Positions 6,890 to 13,845 of a stretch of 26,156 nucleotides of DNA are shown piece after piece. Numbering within the stretch: position 1 is the first letter of the stretch; every line of letters starts with the position of its first letter. Under the pieces are notes generated by a model. That model worked only from the letters and a program-made list of their open reading frames with translations, had not been told where the DNA came from and ran no database searches. The translations under genes and the position numbers were made by a program. Location: positions 1 through 26,156 of the IMG/VR virus record IMGVR_UViG_3300005529_000089. One strand, 5' to 3'. The stretch is from a virus.

Positions 6890-8398
6890 TTAGGGCATCT
6901 GTTCGCAGACGAGGTACCAGGTCGCGCTGCCCTGGGTCAGCGAGCTGGTGTTGTTTGTGGTGGTCGTGAGCCTTACCGATACCGGCGTGGTGGCGCTCCA
7001 GCTCCCGACGTAGCCGCCCAGCACCGCGTTCGCCCGGTTGATGTCAGAGCCGAGGTCCGCGTCAGCCAGCCCTTTGGTTGTGGTAGCAGTGAAGCAGCTA
7101 AAGCTGGCTAGCAAGGTCGCGCCGCCGGCCGCGTGCCCGGCCGTGAACGTAGCAGCAGTCTCCCCGCCGCCGGAAAATGTCTGAGTCACGTCGCAAATAA
7201 TCGAGCATAGCCGCATCTTCGCCGGCAATGTGGCAATGGTCAGGTCAGCCGTCTTAGCCGCAGCAGAAAACGCCGCAAACGTGGTCGTCACCTTGTAAAC
7301 CGTGCGCGTGACGAGTGCGGTCTGGTTCACCGTCACACCGGTTCCGCTTCCAGCCGTGACGATGTTTGTCGTCAATGTCGCGGTCTGGAATGTTCCGACC
7401 CAGCAGTTATTAGGCGCAAGCCCGAGCGCCTGACCTATGGAGTTAGACGCAGGAACAAGACCTGATCCATTCTGGAGTGTAAATCCTCCCGCTGGCTTTA
7501 ATTGAAGATTACCGGAACTAGTTCCTAGTTCTCCATCGGTATTATTAAAATTTGTATAGCAATAATTTGTTCCTGGAGCGCCATCTGGATATCCGCCGCC
7601 GGATGCTCCCAGCGTATCATACGCCCGGATCGGGCCTGCGTTGTAGATGGCAAAATTTGCGTCTCCCCAAAAGCCAACAAACTTAGTGCTGTCTCCCCCC
7701 TCCAACGGAGTTTGCGCGTGATAGGATACAACGCCCCCCGTGGCAATTGGCGTGCTGGGCGTGCCGTTAAAAAGTTCGAATGTCTGCGTTATTCCCGGCG
7801 CACGATGGCCCGTTGCACTCGCCATGTTATACTGTGTATCTGCCCACAACGATTGTCCGGCATCGTTGGCGGTGGATTTATTTGTATATTTCGCCTCCAT
7901 GCCCCAACCCTGCATTCCGGAAGACGATTCACGCGTAAATACGCCGACCATGTTGGCCCAGTGACCCGCGCCAATAGCCAACGATGATGCATCGTCGCTA
8001 TCGACTAGAATCCCGGCCATAACCTGTGTGTTGGCCACCGGCGTTGTTTTGTAGAAAATATGCTGAATCAGGCTGACTGTTCCAGCGCCGTTGTTGGTCG
8101 TGCGTGTAATATAAAACGGCTCGTTGGTATCAGTCGCAACCGTAGATAAATTGTCTCCAGACGGAAGAGAGGTAACGCCGAGTTGGCTATTTATCAGACT
8201 ATTCCCGGCGAACGTCCACAATCCCGTCAGCGTCGGCGCGCTGCCCACCAGCGCCCGCGGCGTCAGGTAGTATGGCGCGCCAGCCGTCCCGGCCGAGGTC
8301 TGCGCCGCCGTCGCCTCGTGCGCCCCGCCCGGGGTTATCGTTTGCCCGCTCGCCACCGCCGCGGCCAGAAGCGCGAAAAATAAGATCAGGCGTTTCAT
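6890..8398 (-). CDS. Fibre-like surface protein with N-terminal signal peptide
   Basis: The protein has 502 residues. The start has all parts of a Sec signal: basic M-K-R, hydrophobic L-I-L-F-F-A-L-L-A-A-A-V, and a likely cut after A-S-G-Q or just before it (about residue 18-19). The mature part is Thr/Ala/Gly/Ser-rich, with fibre-like blocks near the start (L-T-P-R-A-L-V-G-S) and a C-terminal beta domain (D-L-T-I-A-T-L-P-A-K-M-R-L, then W-Y-L-V-C-E-Q-M-P). The central part, about residues 70-320, is clearly more AT-rich than the flanks: bases 7501-7560 are 20/60 GC against 38/60 at 8461-8520. I infer a receptor- or surface-facing protein whose middle came from elsewhere. The signal peptide is unusual for a virion fibre, so an exported infected-cell surface protein is the alternative. 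Confidence 0.8.
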   Translation of the reverse strand: MKRLILFFALLAAAVASGQTITPGGAHEATAAQTSAGTAGAPYYLTPRALVGSAPTLTGLWTFAGNSLINSQLGVTSLPSGDNLSTVATDTNEPFYITRTTNNGAGTVSLIQHIFYKTTPVANTQVMAGILVDSDDASSLAIGAGHWANMVGVFTRESSSGMQGWGMEAKYTNKSTANDAGQSLWADTQYNMASATGHRAPGITQTFELFNGTPSTPIATGGVVSYHAQTPLEGGDSTKFVGFWGDANFAIYNAGPIRAYDTLGASGGGYPDGAPGTNYCYTNFNNTDGELGTSSGNLQLKPAGGFTLQNGSGLVPASNSIGQALGLAPNNCWVGTFQTATLTTNIVTAGSGTGVTVNQTALVTRTVYKVTTTFAAFSAAAKTADLTIATLPAKMRLCSIICDVTQTFSGGGETAATFTAGHAAGGATLLASFSCFTATTTKGLADADLGSDINRANAVLGGYVGSWSATTPVSVRLTTTTNNTSSLTQGSATWYLVCEQMP

Positions 8399-8399
8399 C

Positions 8400-8756
8400 T
8401 TAGTAGGTCACCTGGCTCACGTGCAGGTCCGCCGGGGCGCCCAGGGTTTTGCTGATCACCGTCATCGCCTTTGCCATTTTGGCCGATAGGCGGATCGACG
8501 ACGTGGCGTAGCCCGGCCTGCCCACCGCCTGCGTCAGGTTCGCCGATCCCGTCGGCTCCCACCGCATGTCGTTCGTTTCGATGTCGATGTTCACCCACCT
8601 CGTGTTTGGGTCGATCGTCACCGCCGGCACCAGCGCCGCCAGCAGGTCCACCAGCTTTGCCGCCGCGTCGCCCGTCTGCACCTTCACAGTGCCGGTGCCC
8701 GGCGTGCCCACCGAGTTGCTCGGCTCGCTTGTTGAGTTAACATTGGGTCTGCTCAT
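8400..8756 (-). CDS. Hypothetical structural-region protein
   Basis: This is a 118-residue protein. ATG at 8756 lies 3 bases after the upstream stop, and its own stop is 1 base before the fibre-like start. The N-terminus is Ser/Thr/Asn/Gly-rich and flexible (about 1-25). The middle is mixed helix and strand (L-V-D-L-L-A-A-L-V-P, then W-V-N-I-D-I-E-T-N-D-M-R-W-E-P-T-G-S). No family is recognised. Position between the adaptor-like gene and the fibre suggests a minor tail or connector protein. Confidence 0.75.
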   Translation of the reverse strand: MSRPNVNSTSEPSNSVGTPGTGTVKVQTGDAAAKLVDLLAALVPAVTIDPNTRWVNIDIETNDMRWEPTGSANLTQAVGRPGYATSSIRLSAKMAKAMTVISKTLGAPADLHVSQVTY

Positions 8757-8759
8757 GAT

Positions 8760-9818
8760 TCAATACACCTGCGCCGCCGCGCGTTCGTATTGCCCCTGGC
8801 TCGCGAGCGCGACGTCGCTGGCCCGGTAAAGTTGTGCATAGGCGTTCTGCTCCTCCGCCATCGCCTTGTCCGTCTGGCCGTCCTCCCGCAGCGAGTCCGC
8901 ATAGGCCGCCCGCTTGATGAAGCGCTCCAGCACGGCCGGCATGTCGATCTTCTGCCAGTACGCCGGCGAGCTCTCCGGCACCAGGTTCGTCCCCGCCAGC
9001 AGCGCCAGGTAGCATTCCCCCGTCGTGTCCGGCCGGTAGCGGATCTGCCCGGGCGTGTTCGCCTCCGTGCTGCTCCACACCGTCGAGTCGAAGACCGGGC
9101 ACCGCAGGCGGAATTCCACCCACACCTTCGTCCCGCACAGCGGCGCCGGCAGGATCCCCTTGTTGTTCACCAGAAACGTCAGCGGCCCGGGGAACCTCGG
9201 GTTCGTCCGCGGGTTCGTCCGCGTCAGTTGGTGCACCGTCCCGATCGGCGTCTGCCCCGTCTGGTCCAGGCTGATGTAGCGCTCGAACGGCGTCAAAATC
9301 GCGAATTTCGTCGGGTCGAAGGCCGGCCCGCTCAGGTGCGTGCTCAGGCACATGTAGAACCGCCCGTCCGCCGGGTTCTGCACGATCGTCCCCGGCGTGC
9401 CCACCACCCCGCCCACGTACTGCGTGTTCGCCGCCCACGGCGCCCCGCTGTAGCTGTCCATGCTCAACGCCCAGTGCGCGTAGTCCACTTGGTAGAGCCC
9501 GGCCACCAGCACCGCCGGGTCGTTCCCCGTCGTCGCCTGCAGGGCCTGGAAATACTGGTCCGTCGCCGGGAAATACACCTCGCTCGCCCCCGCCGCCGTC
9601 GGCGCCGCGTAGGTATTCTCCGCCGAATACGTGTCCCGGAAAAGCCGCTGCTCCAGCACCGTCGCCTCCGGCCAGAACTCGTGCTCCCAGCCCTCCGCCA
9701 CCCGCTGGTTGATGAACTCCGTCCAGACCAGCTTGTCCGTCGCGTTCATCGTCGCCGGATCGACGCCCTTCAGCTTCGCCACCCCCTCCAGCACCGATTT
9801 GAAAGTCACCGTCCTCAT
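8760..9818 (-). CDS. Head-tail adaptor/neck-like protein with possible carbohydrate-binding insert
   Basis: The protein has 352 residues, with ATG at 9818 overlapping the upstream stop (ATGA). The first 65 residues are helical with F-I-N-Q-R-V-A-E-G-W-E-H-E-F-W-P, a pattern of phage connector or adaptor proteins that I know from similar neck genes. Residues about 128-176 look like a small CBM5/12-type module: P-W-A-A-N-T-Q-Y-V-G-G-V-V, then F-Y-M-C-L-S-T-H, S-G-P-A-F-D and K-F. Strand-rich sequence follows (T-K-V-W-V-E-F-R-L-R), and the C-terminal 50 residues are helical and Gln/Ala-rich. It probably attaches below the portal. The glycan-binding role of the insert is inference. Confidence 0.8.
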   Translation of the reverse strand: MRTVTFKSVLEGVAKLKGVDPATMNATDKLVWTEFINQRVAEGWEHEFWPEATVLEQRLFRDTYSAENTYAAPTAAGASEVYFPATDQYFQALQATTGNDPAVLVAGLYQVDYAHWALSMDSYSGAPWAANTQYVGGVVGTPGTIVQNPADGRFYMCLSTHLSGPAFDPTKFAILTPFERYISLDQTGQTPIGTVHQLTRTNPRTNPRFPGPLTFLVNNKGILPAPLCGTKVWVEFRLRCPVFDSTVWSSTEANTPGQIRYRPDTTGECYLALLAGTNLVPESSPAYWQKIDMPAVLERFIKRAAYADSLREDGQTDKAMAEEQNAYAQLYRASDVALASQGQYERAAAQVY

Positions 9819-10264
9819 GCCGCCCACCTCCCGCGCCGGCCGTGCACTCCCGGCCGCGCCGCCTTCCGGCCCTTCAGGCCGTCCACCACCACCGTCTTGT
9901 TCGCGTCCGCGTTGCGGATCCGTATCTCCGGGTTGTCCCGCAGCATCTCGCGCACGAACGTGTCGTCCCGCCAGCACTCGTAGCCCAGCCGCTGGCCCCA
10001 GTAGTGGTAGAACACCGGGTGGATCTGGAACTTGATTTCCCCGCCGCCCTCCGGCGTGCGCAGGATCCTCCGCTCCCCGTTCTGCTTCGCCGCCCGCCGC
10101 TGCGTCTGGTAGGCCCTGGCGATCCGCTGCTGCCGCCGGAATTCCAGCTCGTGCAGCACGTCCTTCAGGTTCACGCCCAGCACCGCCATCGCGTCCTCCG
10201 CGCTCTGCTCCGGGTCCAGGCTCAGGCTGTTGTCAGCCAGGATGTCTTTCAGATTGGGCGTCAT
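9815..10264 (-). CDS. Hypothetical neck-region protein, strongly basic C-terminus
   Basis: This 149-residue protein follows a 122-base gap. The N-terminal third is acidic (D-N-S-L-S-L-D-P-E-Q-S-A-E-D), the middle is a helical R/Q-rich stretch (E-F-R-R-Q-Q-R-I-A-R-A-Y), then comes an aromatic patch (V-F-Y-H-Y-W-G-Q-R-L-G-Y-E-C-W). The end is basic (G-R-K-A-A-R-P-G-V-H-G-R-R-G-R). Its stop overlaps the adaptor-like start. It may be a head-completion or DNA-contacting neck protein. No family is recognised. Confidence 0.75.
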   Translation of the reverse strand: MTPNLKDILADNSLSLDPEQSAEDAMAVLGVNLKDVLHELEFRRQQRIARAYQTQRRAAKQNGERRILRTPEGGGEIKFQIHPVFYHYWGQRLGYECWRDDTFVREMLRDNPEIRIRNADANKTVVVDGLKGRKAARPGVHGRRGRWAA

Positions 10265-10280
10265 TTTTCAGTTTGCCCTT

Positions 10281-10311
10281 GGGGCGCCGGCCGGTCGAAG
10301 ACCGGCGCCCC
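10281..10311. repeat. Large GC hairpin, REP-like
   Basis: Perfect 10-bp arms GGGGCGCCGG and CCGGCGCCCC enclose 11 bases that can themselves form a second stem (CCGGTC, GAA, GACCGG). It sits 16 bases upstream of the start of the neck gene at 10264. On the transcribed strand no U-run follows, so a simple intrinsic terminator is unlikely. A REP-like element or RNA-stability/translation element is a better guess. Confidence 0.7.
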
Positions 10312-10348
10312 TCGGACCTAACACCAAGCAAACCGTAGAACTACAAAC

Positions 10349-10374
10349 TCCGGTCCGGAATTCTCCGCACCGGA
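10349..10374 (-). terminator. Hairpin just after the decoration-like gene, weak terminator candidate
   Basis: Eleven-base arms with one mismatch flank an ATTC loop (TCCGGTCCGGA and TCCGCACCGGA), 12 bases past the stop of the gene at 10387-10842. The transcript continues GUUUGUAGUUC, a weak U-rich tract. It could partly end or process the highly expressed capsid transcript. Confidence 0.4.
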
Positions 10375-10386
10375 ATGGATTGGCCG

Positions 10387-10842
10387 TTACGGCCTCGGCC
10401 GCGCGTCGATCACGCGGAAGTAAGCCCTCAGCTTCCCCTTGTTCAGGTTGGCCAGGTTCTTGCCCGCGGTGGGCGTGAAGGTGAACGTCGTCGGCGTGTC
10501 CGCGCCGGGCACGTACTTCGTCCCCGTGCCGGCTTTCACCGTCACGTAGGCGCCGTTCGCGTTCAGCTCCGTCGCCGTCAGGTGGCGGTTCGCGCTGCCG
10601 CCGTCGCCGATCGTGAGCGAGGTCGAGTTCTGCGCCGCGTCGGTCGTGTCCTGGAAGGGCTCCAGGAGCTCGACGTGCGAGAGCTCGATCATCATCACGT
10701 TCGCCAGGGTCGTCAGGCAGCTGAGCACCAGCGCGGTGTTGTTCACCGCCGCCGATAAGTCGCCGCCGTCCGCGGTGATGTCCACCACGAAGTCGGAGCG
10801 TTTCACGACGCCGTTTTCGAGAGTTGTCGGTACAATGGTCAT
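10387..10842 (-). CDS. Probable head decoration or minor capsid protein
   Basis: The protein has 151 residues and lies directly downstream of the major capsid gene. It has the strongest Shine-Dalgarno in the window (AAAGGAGG, 8 bases before ATG), so high expression is likely. The sequence is rich in Thr, Ala, Asn and Val with alternating strands (F-V-V-D-I-T-A-D-G-G-D, then A-Y-V-T-V-K-A-G-T-G-T-K-Y and T-T-F-T-F-T-P) and ends in a basic R-V-I-D-A-R-P-R-P. There is one hydrophobic helical patch (T-L-A-N-V-M-M-I-E-L). Position, expression and beta-rich composition suggest a capsid-decorating protein. The family is not recognised. Confidence 0.8.
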   Translation of the reverse strand: MTIVPTTLENGVVKRSDFVVDITADGGDLSAAVNNTALVLSCLTTLANVMMIELSHVELLEPFQDTTDAAQNSTSLTIGDGGSANRHLTATELNANGAYVTVKAGTGTKYVPGADTPTTFTFTPTAGKNLANLNKGKLRAYFRVIDARPRP

Positions 10843-10850
10843 GATAAAAT

Positions 10851-10860
10851 TTCCTCCTTT
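10851..10860 (-). promoter_or_regulatory. Strong ribosome binding site before the decoration-like gene
   Basis: On the minus strand this reads AAAGGAGGAA, 8 bases before ATG at 10842. It is unusually close to consensus for this window, where most starts depend on stop-start overlap. Confidence 0.8.
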
Positions 10861-10866
10861 CCCGGG

Positions 10867-11871
10867 TTAGGCGTTGATGGTTGCCGAGAACATGCCCAGC
10901 GGGTTGTCGATCACATGGAGCGCCATCGCGTCCACGATCGCCTTGTATCCGCTGCCGTCATACGGCAGGGGCTTGGTCCGGGGCAGGCGCATGTAGTGCA
11001 GGGCCGCCATGTCCATGTCGAGGAACACCCCCGACTTGTCCGTGTAGGCGCTCGCCGTGCCGTCGGCCGCGTTCGTGTACAGGAAGCTCGAGATCATCAG
11101 GTCGATCTCGCAGGTGTCCAGCACCACGCGGTCGATCACGCTGATCAGCGCCTGGTCGTCGCCGCTCTGGTTGAAGCGGCGGATCGCTGTCGTCCCGCCC
11201 GGCGCCGTGTCGTACTTCGAGAACGTGGTCACCTGGTTCTTCAGGTCCACGCCCAGGATGCCGGCCATCTTGATCTTCTTCTTCCTGTTCTTGTAGGCCG
11301 CGGCCGCCAGCGTGATCAGCTGCGCCTCGGTGAAGTTTGCCAGCGTGCCGCTGTACAGCTGCGCCGCGCTCGGCCGGAAGCCGGCCGGAACCGGGTACTG
11401 GCCTTGCGCCGTCGGCGAGAGCCAGGTGAAGACGCCGCGCGTCTCGTTCGCCGTGCCCGGCTGCGATTCCAGCGCGCAGTCATTGGCCGAGAGGAAGCGC
11501 TTTTCCATCTTGCGCGCCAGCAGCACGATGGCGTCCGCCACCTGCTCCTCCATCTCGCCCTGGGGCGCGCCCGCCACCTCGACTTCTTCCGAGAAGTCGG
11601 AGACTGCCGGCAGCTCCCAGAACTTTTGCACCACGCCGTGCAGGCGCTGGCGCGGGTTGTAGGCGAAGTCCGTCGCGGGCTTGCCGTCCGGTACGCCCGA
11701 GTGGCCGCGGTCCGGATAGGACTTCACCTGCCAGTCGTGGATCACGTTGATCGGCTTCTTCCGCTTTTCCAACATGCTCGTGTACGGGGTCGCGTCGGAC
11801 TCCGCCACGGCGATAAGGTCGGCGAGGCTTTCGCGCACGCCCACCTGGTTGCTTTCGAGTAACTGTGCCAT
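10867..11871 (-). CDS. Major capsid protein, SU10/DUF5309-like
   Basis: The protein has 334 residues. The opening matches the SU10-type capsid family as I know it: S-L-A-D-L-I-A-V-A-E-S-D-A-T-P-Y-T-S-M-L near 15-34, then K-K-P-I-N-V-I-H-D-W-Q-V-K-S-Y. Further on are E-E-V-E-V-A-G-A near 95, a central helix A-D-A-I-V-L-L-A-R-K-M-E-K-R-F, and near the C-terminus a strand-rich part (F-L-D-M-D-M-A-A-L-H-Y-M-R-L-P). It forms the HK97-fold shell. It follows the scaffolding gene by 36 bases and precedes the decoration-like gene by 24. Length is normal for the family, and no protease is encoded nearby. Confidence 0.9.
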   Translation of the reverse strand: MAQLLESNQVGVRESLADLIAVAESDATPYTSMLEKRKKPINVIHDWQVKSYPDRGHSGVPDGKPATDFAYNPRQRLHGVVQKFWELPAVSDFSEEVEVAGAPQGEMEEQVADAIVLLARKMEKRFLSANDCALESQPGTANETRGVFTWLSPTAQGQYPVPAGFRPSAAQLYSGTLANFTEAQLITLAAAAYKNRKKKIKMAGILGVDLKNQVTTFSKYDTAPGGTTAIRRFNQSGDDQALISVIDRVVLDTCEIDLMISSFLYTNAADGTASAYTDKSGVFLDMDMAALHYMRLPRTKPLPYDGSGYKAIVDAMALHVIDNPLGMFSATINA

Positions 11872-11907
11872 TGTCGCTTTCTTTTTCCGGCTGCTCCGAT
11901 CCGCCGG

Positions 11908-13188
11908 TTATCCGGTGAAGACGAGTGCCCGTACCGCCTTTTTCAGGTCGGTCTTGCTCTTCGACTTCGTGAAGGTGCTGATTTCCGCGGTAGCGTCGGA
12001 GCGTTGGTTTCCTGGTTGGTCCAGGACACTCCCGCGTGAAGGGCTTCCGCTGCCGGGCGCTCGCGGCGCTTTCTTCGCCGGCGTGACGGGTGCCTTCGTT
12101 GATTTATTCTGCTGTTGCTGCTGCTGCCCTCCGGCCTGCGAAACGCCGAATCCGGCCTTCACCAGGACCTCGTTGAGTGCCTTTCGTCCCAGGATCTGCT
12201 GGGCGATCAGCACCGGGCTGTCCGCGAATTTGCGCAGCTCCGGGAATGTTTTCAGGATGTTCTGCGCCGCCGCGTATTCCTCCGTTGCCGGGTTGTACAT
12301 GGCGGGGAATGCCTTCTTCAGGTTCGCGTCCATCTGGGCGCGCGCCTGCAGGTTGGCTCGGGCCTGCGGGATCACCTTGGTCATCTCGCGACGCACCTCG
12401 CGCAGCCGCGTGCGGATCTGGTCCGCCGTGTAGCTTTGCTCGTTCTTGCTCGCGTCGCCCTCGTAGCCCGTGTCCTGGTGGTCTTCCGCCCAGGCGATGA
12501 AGGATTCGAGCGCCGCCTCGTGCTGGTCGATTTGCGCCGGCGTCTCCGCCAGCATCGTCGGATGGATTCCCGGCACCTGCACGGGGATGGCCCCGTTCTT
12601 GCGCACGTTCTCCAGTTCCGTCGTCACCTCGACCACCCGCGCGGCCAGCCGGTCGTTCTCCGAGTTCGACTTTTTCACGATCTCGGCGATCCGCCCGTTG
12701 ATCACGCCTTGCACGCGGTCGCGCAGCTCGGGCGGCAGGTCCTTCAGTTTCGAGGCGACGATCTTATTCGTCTCCTTCGCCACGTCGGACTCTTCCCCCC
12801 TGGCTTCGCCTTCGCCCTCGCCGCCGCCTTCTCCGGCCGCGGCTCCTTCACCTTCGCCCTCACCTTCGCCCTTGCCGCCCTCTTCCCCTCCGGCGGCTTC
12901 GGCTGCCTCGGCGCCGTTGGCGCCCTCGGCGTGCTTTTCCCCGGCTGCGGCGGCCGCATGGGCCTCGCCTCCGGCGGCTGCTTCGCCTTCACCTTCGCCC
13001 CCGCCGTTGGCGGCGGCTGCGTCGGTCTTCTTGGTCTCGGGCTTCTTTTCCTCCGGCTTCGTCAGCTTCACTCCGAAGCGTCCGAAGACTCCGGCCATCA
13101 TGTCGTGGGTAAACTCCCCGTTGTTCTGCGCGGGTTGGTCGTGGCCGTTGGCCACCGGCGCCGCTTCGCCGTTGTTTTCAGCACCCAT
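11908..13188 (-). CDS. Head scaffolding protein with low-complexity Gly/Glu/Ala region
   Basis: The protein has 426 residues. Residues 1-30 are polar and Asn-rich, and about 55-135 is an extreme Gly/Glu/Ala/Lys tract of G-E-G-E repeats. A long predicted helical rod follows from about 135 to 345 (A-S-K-L-K-D-L-P-P-E-L-R-D-R-V, then R-T-R-L-R-E-V-R-R-E-M). Next come a run of six Gln and a basic C-terminus (K-S-K-S-K-T-D-L-K-K-A-V-R-A-L). A basic helical end that binds coat protein is typical of P22- and phi29-type scaffolds, and the place just before the capsid gene agrees. The start is ATG at 13188, after a 211-base gap with control signals. Confidence 0.85.
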   Translation of the reverse strand: MGAENNGEAAPVANGHDQPAQNNGEFTHDMMAGVFGRFGVKLTKPEEKKPETKKTDAAAANGGGEGEGEAAAGGEAHAAAAAGEKHAEGANGAEAAEAAGGEEGGKGEGEGEGEGAAAGEGGGEGEGEARGEESDVAKETNKIVASKLKDLPPELRDRVQGVINGRIAEIVKKSNSENDRLAARVVEVTTELENVRKNGAIPVQVPGIHPTMLAETPAQIDQHEAALESFIAWAEDHQDTGYEGDASKNEQSYTADQIRTRLREVRREMTKVIPQARANLQARAQMDANLKKAFPAMYNPATEEYAAAQNILKTFPELRKFADSPVLIAQQILGRKALNEVLVKAGFGVSQAGGQQQQQQNKSTKAPVTPAKKAPRAPGSGSPSRGSVLDQPGNQRSDATAEISTFTKSKSKTDLKKAVRALVFTG

Positions 13189-13225
13189 GATTTGCGTCCC
13201 TCATGTTGGGATGACAATGGCTTTG

Positions 13226-13248
13226 GCGGCGGCCTCGACGGCCGCCGC
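13226..13248. repeat. Perfect 9-bp stem hairpin in the scaffold leader
   Basis: GCGGCGGCC and GGCCGCCGC flank a 5-base loop, ending about 38 bases upstream of the scaffolding start. There is no U-run after it on the minus strand. It could be a leader-stabilising element, an RNA processing site or a protein target. Confidence 0.6.
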
Positions 13249-13338
13249 ACGGCTCCCAAAGATTAAGCCATGCACTTACGCGCATGCCGCCTCCGTTCGG
13301 AGCGCTGCCACCGCCGCGCAAAACAATAATCCCGGTTC

Positions 13339-13388
13339 CCGGGCGTTTACGGGCTTTCCCGGGCGTTTCCGGGCGTTTCCGGGTTATT
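13339..13388. repeat. Five tandem 10-bp repeats upstream of the scaffolding gene
   Basis: The units are CCGGGCGTTT, ACGGGCTTTC, CCGGGCGTTT, CCGGGCGTTT and CCGGGTTATT, in exact 10-bp register. Three are identical. They lie in the only long gap between late genes and run into the candidate -10 element, so an operator, activator site or leader element is plausible. Confidence 0.85.
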
Positions 13389-13411
13389 TTTCCACCGTTT
13401 CAGGCCGTCAA
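13383..13411 (-). promoter_or_regulatory. Candidate sigma70-type promoter for the head genes
   Basis: The minus strand has TTGACG (5/6 of consensus, 13406-13411), a 17-base spacer and AATAAC (4/6, 13383-13388). It overlaps the end of the small upstream gene and would start transcription inside the 10-bp repeat array, about 190 bases before the scaffolding start. It is the best promoter-like pair I found, but a single match in a GC-rich genome is weak evidence. Confidence 0.4.
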
Positions 13412-13618
13412 ATGGAGCTGGCTTGAGTCTTCCACCGCTTCCTTTTTGCCGCCTCGCTTCAGCTCCTCGATCCGCTTGTGGAACTCCTCCGCGCTCGCGC
13501 CCGGGTCCAGCCCGAGCAGCCCGGCCACGAAGCTCAGCTTGTAGAGGTTGGCCGCCTGGCGCTGGTCAAACGCCGCGCGCTCCGCGTCTGCCGATGGGTG
13601 GGTGCCGGGTTCGCTCAT
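13400..13618 (-). CDS. Hypothetical small helical protein
   Basis: This is a 72-residue protein with a TGATG junction to the upstream stop. It is charged and helical: A-D-A-E-R-A-A-F-D-Q-R-Q-A-A-N-L-Y-K-L, a short turn L-L-G-L-D-P-G-A-S, then E-E-F-H-K-R-I-E-E-L-K-R-G-G-K-K-E-A. No family is recognised. It is the last gene of the block between portal and scaffold, and its 3' end holds the candidate -35 element. Confidence 0.75.
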   Translation of the reverse strand: MSEPGTHPSADAERAAFDQRQAANLYKLSFVAGLLGLDPGASAEEFHKRIEELKRGGKKEAVEDSSQLHLTA

Positions 13619-13845
13619 CAGTCGGCCCTTTCTTGAAATTCGATTCCGTCGTCGGCCACCTTTTCCACGCGCCTCACCGCCAGGTGCGCCATGCCCACCA
13701 CGCTGCTTATCTCGCCGTGCCAGTCATTGTTGATCTCGCTGCGGCCATTCTCGGGCACGGCGCGCGTGGTGATGAGGAAGGAATCGAATTCCCGGTTCAG
13801 GATCGCCCGCGCATCCTGGATGGCCTGCTCGTGCGACGCGGTCAT
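13618..13845 (-). CDS. Hypothetical small protein
   Basis: The protein has 75 residues, and its start overlaps the upstream stop by 4 bases. It opens with a helix (H-E-Q-A-I-Q-D-A-R-A-I-L-N-R-E-F-D-S-F-L-I-T-T-R), then E-I-N-N-D-W-H-G-E-I-S and a short basic helix (M-A-H-L-A-V-R-R-V-E-K-V). No family is recognised. The even spacing of charged helices suggests a small head-assembly or accessory protein. Confidence 0.75.
   Translation of the reverse strand: MTASHEQAIQDARAILNREFDSFLITTRAVPENGRSEINNDWHGEISSVVGMAHLAVRRVEKVADDGIEFQERAD

Noticed and set aside
12744-12992. A minus-strand alternative frame with a basic repeat protein inside the scaffolding gene.
   Set aside because: It only re-reads the Gly/Glu/Ala repeat DNA in another frame and has no independent start signal.
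13226-13248. The GC hairpin as an intrinsic terminator.
   Set aside because: No U-run follows on the transcribed strand and it lies in the leader of a gene that must be highly expressed.
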